A stretch of DNA of 64,000 nucleotides from Campanula takesimana (GCA_026119855.1 JAOWBW010000489.1:620001-684000), one strand, 5' to 3'; shown: positions 34,373 through 47,446, counted from the stretch's first letter. Numbers and translations: made by a program. The notes: generated from the sequence alone by a model not told the origin.

Positions 34373-37300
34373 ATGGCTAGAAGAAGAAGTGGTGAAGGTA
34401 ACGCCGGAACGTCAAATCAGAATGAAACAAGAGATGAAGCCCGTGCAATGTTTCAGGGTATGTTTGAGGCGGCCATGAAGGCTATTCATGACCAAGGACC
34501 GAGAGTAGAGCAAGCACCACCACCCCTTTATGGTTTGGAGCAATTCTTGAAACTGAAACCGGCGGAGTATAATGGGGAACCCGATGTGAAGAAGGCCGAG
34601 CTATGGATAGAATCTATGGAGAAAATTTACGATGTCTTTGGTTGCACTGGTGAGGATAAGGTCCGATTTGCGGCCTATAAGCTTGTGGGTGCCGCCGAAC
34701 ATTGGTGAAAAGGGATTAAAGAAAGTTGGGACGAGACTAATACACCGTATGCGTGGAAATTGTTTGTGCGGAAATTCAAAGAGCATTTTATTCCGGTAGT
34801 TGATCAGAACCGGAAGGAGATCGAGCTTCTCAATTTGGATCAAGGCTTGTTGTCCGTGGCTCAGTACTCGGTTAAGTTCACAGAATTAGCCAGGTACTGT
34901 GACTATCTTGTGAGGACGGAGGAGCAGAAAGCAATGAGGTTCATCCGAGGTTTGAAGACATCTATCCGGACTCAGCTTATAGCTCAGAGGATTCTGACAT
35001 TCCAGGATGCTGTTGATCATGCGTACCTAATCGAGCAGGACATTGGGGAACATAAGAGGAAGACTGAGGTCGCGAACACGGGTAAGCAAGGAAGTCATAC
35101 CAAATCACAACCACATCAGCGTTCAGATAACCGAGGTAATTCGGGAGGACCATCTCAGTTTAAAGGACAAACCGTACCAAGGAATCCGGGTACTACTCCG
35201 GGGAACCAAAATAGGAGGATATGCACCTATTGTCAGAGGGAAGGCCATTCAGAGGACCGGTGTTGGAAAAAACAGGGCAAGTGTATCAATTGTGGTCAGT
35301 TGTGGCATTTTGCAAAAGATTGCCCGAGGTTCATAGGCCAACTATCAGGGTCAGGAGCTAGTTCTTCTCAGGTTCAGAAAAGAGATGCTGCGGGAAAGCC
35401 CAAGGTCCAAGGAAGGGTATTTGCCATGAATCAACAACAAGCTACCAATGATCCTTCCGTTATTAGAGGTATTGTTTCTATGTCTAATGTGAGCGCTCGT
35501 GCGTTAGTAGATCCAGGATCATCGCATTCTTACATATCTGTGCAATTTGCTTCTTTGCTAAATGCTGCATTTGAGTCTTTACCTTATGTGCTAGAGGTGT
35601 CGACCCCTATAGGAGAATGTTTGGTGACCGATAGAGTATTTCGTGATTGTGATGTGCTTATATGTGGTCGTGTCTTGTGTGCGGACTTGGTAGTCCTTCT
35701 GATTCAAGACTTTGATGTTATTTTGGGTATGGATTGGTTGAGCAAGTTTCATGCTTCTGTTGATTGTCGTAAGAAAGTTGTTACTTTTTCTATTCCCAAT
35801 GTGCCTAAGTTTGTTTTTGAGGCTAGTCCTTTGAGTAGAAAAATTCGTTTAATTTCTTATGTGAAAGCGAGAAAATTTTTACATCAAGGTTGTGAGGGTT
35901 ACTTGGCTAGTGTGCTTGATACCAAGAAAGAATCACCCGGTTTGGAAAGTGTTCGGGTAGTTAGAGAATTTCCTGACATTTTCTCTTCTGAGTACAATAT
36001 GCCTCCCGATCGAGAGATAGAGTTCTGTATAGATCTTTTACCAGGTACAGCTCCGATTTCGAAAGCACCTTATAGAATGGCCCCGGCAGAGTTGAAAGAA
36101 TTGAAGGTTCAGTTGCAGGAGTTGCTTGATAGAGGGTTTATTCGACCTAGTGTTTCCCCGTGGGGAGCACCGGTTTTGTTTGTGAGAAAGAAAGACGGTT
36201 CGTTGAGGTTGTGTATTGATTACCGAAGGTTGAATCAGGTAACGGTGAAGAACAAATATCCTCTACCGCATATTGATGATTTATTCGATCAACTTCAAGG
36301 GTCAGTAGTATTTTCTAAACTTGATTTGAGGAGTGGGTTCCATCAACTGAAGATTCGATCGGATGATATTCCGAAGACTGCTTTTCGCACTCGTTATGGT
36401 CATTATGAATTCTTGGTTATGCCGTTTGGGTTGACTAATGCACCGGCCGTGTTTATGGATTTGATGAACCGAATCTTTCATCCTTATCTTGACTCGTTTG
36501 TAGTGGTTTTCATCGATGATATTCTTGTCTATTCTAAATCTCGAGAGGAACACGAGCAACATTTGAGGACATTTTTATCAGTTCTTGCAAAGGAACAGTT
36601 GTTCGCGAAGTTTAGTAAGTGTGAATTTTGGCTCGAGAAAGTTTCATTTCTGGGGCATGTCATTTCTAAAGATGGGATTTCTGTGGATCCTTCGAAGATA
36701 GAAGCTATTGTTGATTGGAAGAAACCCGAGACAGTGACTGAGATCAGAAGTTTTCTGTGGTTAGCCGGATATTACAGGAGGTTTATAGAAGGGTTTTCGC
36801 GGATTGCTACACCGTTGACACAATTGACCCGAAAGAATGTTCCGTTTGTGTGGACTGAGAAATGTAATAACAGTTTTGAGGAATTGAAGAAGAGGTTGAC
36901 TACTGCACCGATTCTTGCATTACCGAATGGGAACGACGACTTAGTGATTTATAGTGATGCATCGAAGGAAGGCTTGGGTTGTGTTTTAATGCAGAATGGG
37001 AAAGTGATCGCTTATGCTTCAAGGAATTTGAGTCCAAGTGAACAGAATTATCCTACTCACGATATGGAATTGGCAGCTATCGTATTTGCTCTTCAGAAGT
37101 GGAAGCATTACCTTTACGGGGCGAAATTTGAGATTTTCACGGATCACAAGAGTTTGAAGTATCTTTTCTCTCAGAAGGAACTTAATAACCGACAGCGTCG
37201 ATGGATGGAACTTTTGAAGGACTATGATTGTAAGATATCCTATCATCCCAGAAAAGCAAATGTTGTAGCCGATGCGATTAGTAGAAAATCTTATGTGGCT

Positions 37301-38848
37301 TCGATGATGGTTCGAGAGTGGAAAATGCTTGAGGATGTTCGAGATTGGTGTCCTCGTGAATCGAGACATGGGGCTATTTTTGTGAATATTAGGGTATCAC
37401 CAACCCTAATTCAAAGAATAAAGGAAGCTCAGAAATAAGATCCCGAGTTAGTGAAAATAATGGGTATAATGAAAGAGAAGAACTTCGAGGATTTTTCTTT
37501 GATTTCGATTGGGGTGTTGACTTTTCGTGGACGTTTGTGTGTGCCCGACGTTGATGGAATAAAGAGGCAAGTTTTAGATGAGGGTCATAAATCGAGATAT
37601 ACTATTCATCCGGGTAGTACGAAGATGTACCAAGATCTGAAGCAACAATTTTGGTGGAACAACATGAAGAGAGAAATAGCTGAGTATGTATCGAAGTGTT
37701 TAACTTGTCAGCAGGTCAAAGCCGAGCATCAGAGACCCGCAGGACTACTTCATCCATTAGAGATTCCGGAGTGGAAATGGGAACATGTGACTATGGATTT
37801 TGTTACGGGACTACCTCGTACCCGTAGGAAGTATGACAGTGTTTGGGTGATCGTGGATAGACTGACCAAGACTGCCCATTTCTTACCGATTGATATCAGA
37901 TACTCGATGGAAAAGCTTGCGACCCTTTATATTAATGAGATTGTGAGATTGCATGGGGTTCCGGTTAGCATTGTGTCGGATCGTGATCCGAGGTTTACTT
38001 CTAGATTCTGAAAAGCGTTATAGGAAACTTTGGGTACCGATTTGAGATTCAGTACAGCTTTTCACCCTCAGACTGACGGTCAATCCAAGAGGACTATTCA
38101 GATTTTAGAGGATATGTTGCGAGCTTGTTCGATAGACTTTTCCGATTCTTGGGATGTTCATTTACCTCTAGCGGAGTTTTCTTATAATAACAGTTATCAG
38201 GCTAGTATCGAGATGGCTCCTTACGAGGCTTTATATGGAAGAAAGTGTAGATCGCCTATCTGTTGGGATGAAATCAGGGAAGCAAACATATAGGGTATCG
38301 ATTTGGTTCAGAATTCAGTTGAGAAAGTCAAAGTTATTCGGGATCGATTGAAGACAGCCCAGAGTCGACATAAGAGCTATGCGGACCACCGAAGACGTGA
38401 TCTTAATTTTCAGACCGGAGACCTTGTGTACTTGAAGGTATCTCTGAAGGTGGGTATTCGAAGGTTTGGGAAGAAGGGTAAATTGGCTCCGAGGTTTATA
38501 GGGCCGTTTGAGATTTTGGAGAAAGTGGGACTTCTTGCTTATCGACTCACATTGCCATCTTCTCTTGACCGATTGCATGACGTCTTTCATGTTTCTATGC
38601 TTCGGAAGTATTTGCATGATCCATCTCACGTGTTATCGAGGGTACCCGAGGATATAGAGCCTGACATGTCATATGAGGAACGACCGGTTCGGATTCTAGA
38701 TACTAAAGTCCAAGAGTTGAGAAATAAAAGAATTGCGTTGGTTAGAGTGCTATGGAGGAATCACAATGTCGAGGAATCAACGTGGGAGCTTGGAGAAGAG
38801 ATGGAACGGAAATATCCGTGGCTTTTTAATTCGGGTAAGTACCTTTAA
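34373..38848 (+). pseudogene. Gypsy I gag-pol, single frame with five in-frame stops
   Basis: A chromovirus polyprotein of about 1490 codons. The gag domain covers about 34500-35000. Two zinc knuckles lie at 35224-35320 (CTYCQREGHSEDRC and CINCGQLWHFAKDC). The protease has ALVDPGSSHSYIS near 35500. The RT has FSKLDLRSGFHQ (36312) and FIDDILVYS (36510). RNase H has VIYSDASKEGLG (36945). The integrase finger has HPGSTKMYQDL with CLTCQQVK (about 37610-37725), and the core begins MDFVTGLPRT (37794). A chromodomain-like end VLWRNHNVEESTWELGEEME lies near 38740. The order RT-RNase H-integrase is diagnostic of Gypsy. Stops occur at 34706 (TGA), 37436 (TAA), 38009 (TGA), 38021 (TAG) and 38291 (TAG), with no frameshift in 4.5 kb. 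Confidence 0.93.
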
Positions 38849-38867
38849 AATTCGGGTCGAATTTTCT

Positions 38868-38882
38868 TTAAGGAGGAGTGAA
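38868..38882 (+). other. Polypurine tract of Gypsy I
   Basis: taaggaggagtgaa immediately precedes the 3' LTR. The F element has taagggggtgaa at the same place (61493-61504). Confidence 0.7.
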
Positions 38883-41004
38883 TGTCACGACCCGAAAACC
38901 CGTCTCTATTTTCTAGTAATAAATAATTATTTATTTATTTATTTGATTATTTAATTATGTGTGCATTTTGTGTTTCCTAATTTTAATGTGTGTCTAGCAT
39001 TATTTGGTTGATATTGTGTTAAGTGTGAAGTAAGGGAATTATTAGGGAAGAGGATATTAAGGGTAATAGTAGTGGTTGTAGTAGTAGTAGAGGGGGCCTA
39101 GGTGTAACTTTTTAAAATAATTTTAACTACTCCCTCCCTACTCCCTTCTTCTCCCTCACCTCTCTCCCTCACTCTCCAGCACACACACACAATTCCTCTC
39201 TCTCTCCATTGTTGGGTAAAAAGGTAAGAATCCTCCCTCTCATTTCCTCCATTTTTAGTCATCTTCCTCTCATCTTTTCCTTGTGCTCATTTTATGAAAT
39301 GTGTCTAGATCGTCGATAGGATCGTGTAGAGCCAAAAATATTCGAATTCCGTCATCTTTCAAAAATTCAAGTAAGTTACTTTTCCCCCATTTTCATGCTA
39401 AAATGTTCATCTTTAGTTTATATAATGCTTTAGTTCATATATATGTCATTTTGGTTGAGTTTGGAATTTATTTGTATTTTGTTCATATTTTGTGATTTTG
39501 AGAATGTTGGGATCAAATCTTGGTTTAGGGTTGCTAGATGATGTTATTTAGGTTCCTTATAGGCTTATATGTTGTTTTGGGTACTTGGGTATGCTAATAG
39601 AAGTGTTGGATATGTTGGGTTTCAATTGGGTAAGGTTTTGTTTGATTTTTGGTAAGAACTTGATGAACCCAGCAGTTTTCCGACCCAGATTTCCTTCCCG
39701 GGCGCCCGCTTGTGGTGTTCCGGGCGACCGCCCGTGATGTCCCAAGCGCCCGCCTACATGGCCAATTTGTTCGACTAAACCTCTGTTGCAAGTGAGCGCC
39801 CGCCCGAACTTTCCTGGGCGCCCGCCCGCCCTTGGTTAGGCGCCCGCCCGCCCGCCCTTGTTTCCTGGAAATCTCTTTTGTTTGGTTTAGGCTTGGTTTG
39901 TATATTAGGTATAGACTTTGGGTGTCACTCTAATTAATTTAATTAGACATTATGGGATACTCTAGTGTTGAAAATGGTTCCTCCATGAACAAATGTGTTA
40001 TGGGATTTGATTAATTATTATTTGGAAATGGTTGAGCACTTTATTATGTGTGAGTGGTTTTATTTCATCTTCTTGGTGATTATTTGGAATGGTTCCCTAC
40101 TTTGGAATCATGAGTTGTTTATTTAAGCTAGTATTTATTACTTAGCATTTATTTGGAAGTCCAGTTGGTTATTTGTGTTCGAGTCAGGCAATGGATAATG
40201 CTATAATGGCTCAAGCCAAGTCCAGTATAGCATCGCCCATTGGTCCTTCTTTCCTCATCCAGATTGGCCTTCGTTGGGATGAGATAGCTTCCTTCGGATG
40301 TAGTCTAGCTAACTTTTTGGAGTATGACTTTGTGTCACGACTCCCGTCCTTTGTGACATGTTACTTTGTTATGGTTCCGGTACCGGGGTTTTCTCTTCGG
40401 CTTTTATGCTACTAGGAAGATGTTGATTGGTTGATTATTGAAGCTGCGCAGCGATCCTTTATTTGGTTCTATCAGTTGGAAATCCTTGGCTAATATCCTT
40501 TGCTAATTGTTTATTTCCGCTGCTATCTGTTAACTGGTATTGCTATGTGCTATATATGATTTATTATTGCTTATTGCATAATAACATGTCATGTAGTTGC
40601 ATTAGTAACTTATTGAGATTTATCTCACCCCCTTTCTTTTATCTTTGTTTTTCCTTAACCCCCCCCTAGGAGGAAAGGATTAGTACTCGCTGATCACGAG
40701 GAGGACGTCGAGTGTGGAAGTAACTTTTGGGAAGGTTGTTTCGGTTTACATTATTTAAATGTATAACCTTTGGGATAGTGTCCAAACATTGACGTCATTA
40801 AGAATCGTGTATTTTGTATTTTTGGGTATAAGCTTGTGGAGCCTATGCTAGTTGTATTTTGTTGTTGTCAAACTTGGATTTACAAAACTTGTACTATCAT
40901 ATTTTGGTATAAAATGGAATTTTTATCTTCAGTATTTTGGTAATTGTGTGTTAAGTCGACGTCCAGTTCGCGTGCCCTTGGCCCGCGGGGTCGGGGTCGC
41001 GACA
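38883..41004 (+). mobile_element. 3' LTR of Gypsy I
   Basis: 2122 bp, 28 bp longer than the 5' LTR; the gain is an extra unit in the GC-rich word block at about 39830-39860. The rest is near-identical to 32159-34252. Confidence 0.93.
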
Positions 41005-41009
41005 GTTGT

Positions 41010-41993
41010 GGACGAAGTCTTTTGTTTCTTTTTTTATGAAAAAAGCCCTGCAAGGCAATGATATGTGAAAAACCACGGGGTTGGCCATGGTTGAGCCAAT
41101 AAATGGTGGAATGGTCGAGTCAATGTAATCAATAGTCGAGTCTAAAGTTGTAAAAATTGAGTCATCCGAAATGAATCAGTTTTACTTCTATTCTATCTAG
41201 ACTTGAGGCATTATTTGAAAATTACATTAACTCTCGGAATTGCTTTGATTAATGTTTCCAAGTGATTGCTATGTCCCCAAAATGACGAGTTGACTCCCCA
41301 AACATAACAGTCAACAACGACTCATTAAAGGATGAATGGACCTAAACATAAAAGGGTGCTAAATTCAAACGATTAATCTTGATGTGAATGAATGTTGTGA
41401 TCAATTGGCATGAAGAAAACCATTAATGGCAAATATTCCCCCATACACTCTCCCGATACACAACCCCATACATCTTTCTGAGATAAATCCCTGATACACG
41501 CCAAAGACATCCCGAGACAGTGAAAAAGTGAGGGCGTTGTTGCTCAACCACCAAGGTTTAACCGTAATCACATGTGCGGAATCAGGTAAAGGGCTTCTCA
41601 GACTTTCAAAGTCAGCCCAAAGTAACAGGCACACCGCCAAGGGGATACGAAGGAGCTAATACCCGAGAAAGAGAGCTAGGGCTAGCGTTTTCCTCCTCCT
41701 GAAAAAAAAAGAGGAAAAGGAAGTAAAAAAAAAAAAGAGGAAAAAGTAGTAAAAAAAAAAAGGAGAAAAAATTGAATGATGAGAAAAGAAAATGAATGAA
41801 ACCCATCCACACCCAAGAGGGTTCATCCCAAGAGGTCCATCTCAAAAAGATCGCCGCAAAGCAAAGTGAGCAACAACGTCCTCCGAGACATCAAAAGAAA
41901 GCCAACTTCAGCAAAAGACGGCCTCGAGCCGAACTACGGCGACCTGAGATCCTCACATCGAGGGGAACGTAGGCAACCTTCGAGCCCGATCAC
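41010..41993 (+). mobile_element. Interior of element D, non-coding
   Basis: No gene. A-rich blocks at 41700-41790, and cgtaggcaacctt at 41968-41980 within a context like that of element H (gaactacgg, gacctgag at about 41930). This resembles Tat 3' untranslated sequence, so the stretch may be a remnant of a second Tat copy rather than D's own interior. Confidence 0.5.
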
Positions 41994-43485
41994 TGTTGGT
42001 AGCGGTGCCCTAGGCACGTTTAATAAACGTTGTAATTGTTATCATTTATTTCATATCAATAAAGAGATGTTTTGATTATTATTGTTGTTCATGTTTACTT
42101 ATAATAATCTCCGTCCCTAGTACTTGTTAAGCACTAGTATAAAGGCTAAATGATCATGGGATGATCATGTTAGATTTATGGGTACTTGTTTGGAACAAGG
42201 TACTGGGCATGACCCGCTGTATGAGATTTATGTCATGGTCTATGTCAAACATATATCTCATATTAGTTATGTCATTCGAATCCTTAGACATGAAGTTATT
42301 ATAGTCTTCCACTTGATGAACATTATGTTTGACATATTCAAACGCTACCTTTATCCGGGTAGTTATAAAGGATATGATTGGCATAATCAGATTCACGTAG
42401 GGAAGAATAATAAGCTAAATGGATTTGTCCCTCTTCGGAGAGATGTCAAGCTTGGGCCTCTCGTAGGAATGATGTTGATGAAATGTTCGGCCGGACTCAA
42501 ATGAATTGATTGGATCAATGTCATTTGGATTATCAACATATTCGGAATCGAGAAAGTATTGAACAAAACAAGTTGACTGGTTGACCATGACTTGTGTTCA
42601 ATGACATCGTGGATCAAGGGATTATGACATATTCTAAAGGAATGCGAACTTGTATCTAGTTATACTATTTGGGTAGGTATGACGGTTTGCTAGAACCTAA
42701 TCATATCTTATGGTTTCATGTTTGAACCCATTGCCAACTTATTATAATCCTAGAGGGTCACACACAATAGAACGAATCCTAAATAAGGACTATATTGGAA
42801 TTTTGGAAATTCTGGGAATCTGGGGAAGTGGGCGACCGCACAGTGTGGACTGGGCGGCCGCACAGTTAGCTCAGTTTTGTACCAGTTTGTTTCAAATAGT
42901 TGTGCGACCGCACAGTGGATTCTGGGCGGCCGCACAGTACTATCGGGGGCAGATTCCTAATTTGACTAGGAAACGAATTTTGGACGATTTTTGACACAAG
43001 TTTCCTATTTGGAATAGGTCCTACTTGTGTATAAAAGACAAAATTCGGCCAGCACTCTTGACCAATGATTTTGTGAGTCTCCAAAAGAGTTTGAGAAAGT
43101 TTATTTTGTTCTAAGATATCTTTTGATTGAAGAACAAAATAACACACAAAGAAAAATTCCATATAGTCATTATCAATTGTGAAAGTGTGTTTCATAATTG
43201 TTGGTCTAGCAACCAAGACCAAGAAGCTCCTTGATATTCGTTCGTGGTGTGGATACCGCTAGAGGGAGAAGCTCATCATCTTCAAAGTTCGTGTTCTTAC
43301 TTTCATTGTGATCAAGCTTCATATCTCCACCAAGATCAAAGCTAGAATTCAAAGTCATCAAGGGTTAGTTTTTCCTCTATTCATGTTATGATATTTGATT
43401 TAATCATATGAACGGATCTATGGGCTTTGGGTTTCAAAATTTTAAATGCTTAATTCCGCTGCGCATGTTACTCCGAAACCCAACA
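41994..43485 (+). mobile_element. Solo LTR of the Copia A family
   Basis: TGTTGGTAGCGGTGCC ... CCCAACA, 1492 bp, with no PBS or coding region on either side. It carries the gcgaccgcacag and gcggccgcacag words at 42830-42940 and tataaaag near 43028. The flanks atcac and gtcat match at only three of five bases, so a clean target duplication is lacking. It probably arose by LTR-LTR recombination. Confidence 0.88.
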
Positions 43486-44651
43486 GTCATAGCATGAAAC
43501 AAAACCATCAAACCGTGGTCCTCTCAAAATGACCAAGTTCTCGTCCCTTGGTCCCTTCAATGACCAATTTCCCAATGACCAATTCCACCTTCTAAACCAA
43601 TTCTCCTCTCGATCTTGCCATTGATCGAATCTTAATCTTAATTGATCACAACATTTATACATGTTAAGGCTAATTGCTTGAATTTTGATCTAATGATGGA
43701 CGCGGTTCATTCGAACAATCATTTTGATGACATTAACTAAGGCCGGTTTCGAATGCCTCGACAAGTCTTCTTTTCCACATCTTAGGAGAGAGCCAAACAC
43801 TTGAATTTCTGTCCATAGGCTTCCTTTCTCAGAAAAGGGACTCACTCCCATAAATGCCTATGTGCGTCCATTCGTATGAGCAAGCATGGTTTGCTCTTGC
43901 CCGTGTCAGAGTCGACTATCGCTCGTGTCCGTATCAGAGTCAACTAGGCCACTCCTAGGAAGATAAGATGATGGGATACACGGAAGAAGGCAAAATGATA
44001 TGTTCGGATTGCTTAGGGAGAGGAAACCCGCGCAAAAGAGGACCGTGTCCCGGGCAAGGGGGAATACGCACCCAAAAGAATGGGATGAGGACCCGAAGGA
44101 TAGTTCCCGGCAATGATAAAACACTGAGGCTAGCAAGCCATGACTGTGAAACCCAAGGAGTAGTTCCCAGCAAAGTTGAAGCACTAGGGCTGGCAAGCCA
44201 TAATCGTGCGACGGAAGGGCCAACGAAGAGTCATGCTTTGGGTAAAACGGTTTGAGTCAAGTAAGGCCTCCCGTCTGTCAAAATTCCTTGAAAGCCCTCA
44301 GAAAGTTTGGTCAAAAAGTCAACCATGCTTGTACGATCTTTACGGCTGGTTTAGCCATGTGAAAAATTTCATACCAGCAGCCTGTGTCAGCTGATTTCCC
44401 ACTGGTAAAACTCACTCCCACCTGTGCAAAAAATCGTCAGATACATGTCAAAGTCCGTACAGTTGAGTCAAAACATGTTTTGGGAATCCCCGACACCTCA
44501 AAATGACCACAAAGCCCTCTCGGGCCCAAGCTTGCATGACAGATGAATTTGCAAAAACAAAGTTTCAAACATTAAAAGACAACAAGTTTTATACACATTG
44601 TTTTCTTTAATAAAATGAAACAAAAGAAAAATTGTTCACAATAGGTACATC
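43486..44651 (-). other. Element D interior downstream of the antisense PMD gene
   Basis: No gene is seen. A repeated phrase near 44150 and 44190 (tagttcc(c/a)gca, ggcaagccat) gives short imperfect duplications. It may hold the 3' untranslated region of the minus-strand PMD-like gene. Confidence 0.4.
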
Positions 44652-47446
44652 CTAATCAGAATCTGGGTAAGGATCCCTCGGGGGCGAGTAAACCCTCTCC
44701 AAGGGACGAGACGGATACATGTTGGGATCAAAGAAAAAGATGGACTCCGCCAAGCTCGAGCCTTCACCCAAAGAGGATTGGCCCGGAAAGAAAGAAGGAG
44801 GAACCTGGGAAAGAGGACCGGAGTGTCTGGTCGGCTGGGGCTCCACACGCTTCAAGACCAAATGAGCGAAAGGGTCCGGGGCGAGCTCGTGAAAGCAAGG
44901 GTCATGGAGCGAATCCCGAAAGGCCTCCAAAACAGTTCCGCCTAAGGTGTGGCGAAGGACAAAAGATGGGGGTAGCTCTACGCTTGAGGCTCGTCGGAAA
45001 GACCTCTCCCCACCACTCACCGAGTTCCTGCCCGGCGCGAACCGAGACTCAGTCCGAGGCCCCTTGGAAGAGCGACCAACAAACCTCTTCAGCCACCTTT
45101 TGGCCCGCTTCATGAGGGAAGGATTATCCAACAACGCCCGCGCTGCAACCTGCACAAGGAAATTGAAATGCTTAGTGGAAAAGATAGGGGTATGGGATGA
45201 ATAAGTGTGTGTAGAGGAAAGCATACCACACCCACGGGAGCATCCTCAGGTGGGGTCCCCTCTCCCGCTACAGATGTGGCCACCATATAGACATCGTGGT
45301 CCGAATAGATGTATGAATAATCCTGCCATGTTGGGGGAGCCACCCCAGAAGCCACTACTTGTTGCGACCTCAGCTTTCGGGCCACGAAGCGCCCATACGG
45401 CTCGTCGGTAATCAAATCAGTGGCACTCGCTCCCATAAGATAAGGGTCATCCCTTCGGTCAATTATAAACATGGAGTCAGGAGGATCAACGGGATCCCTC
45501 TGCATCAGCTCGAGCCCGTGCTGCCAGAGCACTCTCTCCCCTAAATAGAAGGCCTCTCCTCGGAACCCCACTAGGAGCCTCCTCTCCCGTGTAACCAGCA
45601 GGGCCTCAGATAGGTCAACGCCTAGCCCTTGCCCCTCATACCTCAACCAAGGAAAGAGCTTGAGTTCGGCCGGCATGGCGCCCCTCAGCACCGCCCGGAC
45701 ATCGGCGTGGCGAACGGAGACACGCCCCTTGGACCCCCTCTTCTTTCGGGCCTCTCGAGCCCAACAGACCATAGCCGGGAATGTAATGGCCGGATTGATG
45801 GTCTGCTCCTACGGATAGCCACCAAAGATCTATTAGTACAAAGCCTGAAATGAAAATGGCAAGGGAAACGTTAAGATGCCGAAAACTGAAAAAAAAAAAA
45901 AAAAGAGGGAAAGAAAAGAATCTACCTCCAAGGCAAACTGGAAGCAAGCTAGGGACTTGCTCGCTTTCCGGCAGAACTTGTCAAGCTCCATGTACAGCTC
46001 GGCCAACCCAGCCTCTCCCCAAGCAATACTCCGGGCGGTCTCACGAGTAGTCAACGACCCAAGGAGAGGGAACATGCAGGTAGTGTCGGTGTTGGCAAAA
46101 AGGGTGTTGCTGAGAAGGAGCCACACATAAGCTCATCCGAGCTGCTCCGCGGTCACCAAGCCCACCAAATACGCTGGGATCGTGTCCTGAATGGCCCGCT
46201 CAATAGCCTGCACAGTAATTTCCAAGCCCTTGGTAGGGCCCGAGAAGCCAATGAGTGCCTCGATGTCCGGGGATGAGAGCCGGTCGGTCTAGATCACAGG
46301 CCCGCCACCAAAGGAAAGCCCGGTGATGGCAAAAAAGTCAGCCGGGGTCACAGTCACCTCCCCCCAGCTCAAATGGAAGGTGTAGGTGGTATCCCACCAA
46401 TGCTCACCCAAGGCAGTAATGAGCCCCAGACTCCTGTTAGTGCTCGCCAGCTGGCCCACAGCATGAATGAACGGCACCAGGCTGGTGCCCTCTACCCAAT
46501 CTCTCGGACCAGGCTCGTCGCCAACAGCCAGGGGCATAGCCTCCCACAGAGAGCAGCACATGTCAGGAGATCCCCGAGATTTAGGATCACCGCCCTGCAG
46601 GTAAACACAACAAAGGTATGAATAACCCAGATTTAAAATACCAATGCATGTGATAAATGAATGGGATGAATAAATCATGTGAATGAAAAGAATGTCTTCC
46701 CCCTTTCCAAATTGTGGTAAGCGTTTGAAGGTGTGCATATAAGAATGTGTCTTTCCTTTTTTCAAATTGCGATAAGCGTTTGAAGGTGTGTGTATAAGAA
46801 TGTATCTTTCCCCTTTTCAAATTGCGATAAGCGTTTGAGGGCGTGTTCATAAAGATAGATTTTTACCTTTTTCAAATTGAGGGTGTGTCTCTATAAGGAA
46901 CGTGTGAGGTTTTACTTAAAAAGGGTTTTCTCCCGTCCCTTTTGTGAACCTTAGTTTACCGAATCCTTATGTAAGTGCGGTAACTTGTCTTAGGAAATAC
47001 TAGTGTGCACTCGAATGTGTCAAACTGACTAGTTGAACCTAAGGTACAAGTAGTTTATGCATGAATTGCGAGGCAACACTCTTTGATTTTGGGAAAGTAT
47101 AGCTTGGCATGTCCAAATGACAAAATGAGCACATGCCCACGTCCCTAGTGATCTCAACGACACAAAAATGAAGCTAATTTCGTGAAAATGTGTCAAGAAG
47201 TGCAAAGATCTTGAATAGCATGAATGTAGACCCTAGAACTAGGGAATGCACAAAATTCTCAAAACGGACATAAAATCGAGTAGAAAGGATGATTACCGCT
47301 CGTTCGTGACAAAGATGGACGTCGGGAGACTTGTAGAAACCCGCTCCCACATCATTTAAGGCAATATGGTAGCCCCGGAAATTGCGTACCATATCGAGCC
47401 TTCTATCCGCTCCCCTCGGGTAACCCCTTCGTGCCCGAGCATCCAT
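44652..47446 (-). pseudogene. Plant-mobile-domain-like gene, four exons, antisense within Tat element D
   Basis: The protein resembles the plant mobile domain family (PMD, 'aminotransferase-like'), found in MAIL-type plant proteins and in transposons. The clearest part is ITALGEHWWDTTYTFHLSWG followed by EVTVTPADFFAITGLSFGG (46300-46430). Proposed exons on the minus strand are 47446-47297, 46594-45926, 45808-45227 and 45149-44652. Introns have GT...AG ends (for example CTGCAG|GGC and GTGCAG|GTT), and every junction falls between codons, which supports the model. The spliced frame is about 630 codons, ending in a Pro/Ser-rich tail. TAG at 46289-46291 and a TGA near 46136 interrupt exon 2. The gene lies between the gag relic and the 3' repeats of D, where Tat elements are known to carry extra antisense frames. 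The role is unknown. Confidence 0.7.

Larger units (their letters stand above)
32159..41004 (+). mobile_element. Chromovirus-type Gypsy element I, complete
   Basis: Perfect 5-bp target duplication gttgt at 32154-32158 and 41005-41009. LTR, PBS, gag-pol and PPT are all present, and total length is 8846 bp. The long LTRs (about 2.1 kb), initiator-Met PBS and C-terminal chromodomain-like end suit the Tekay/Del group. It sits in the interior of element D. Confidence 0.93.

Noticed and set aside
45629..46130. Plus-strand frames opposite the PMD exons
   Set aside because: The minus strand has splice sites, consistent phase and a recognisable domain; the plus frames are shadows.
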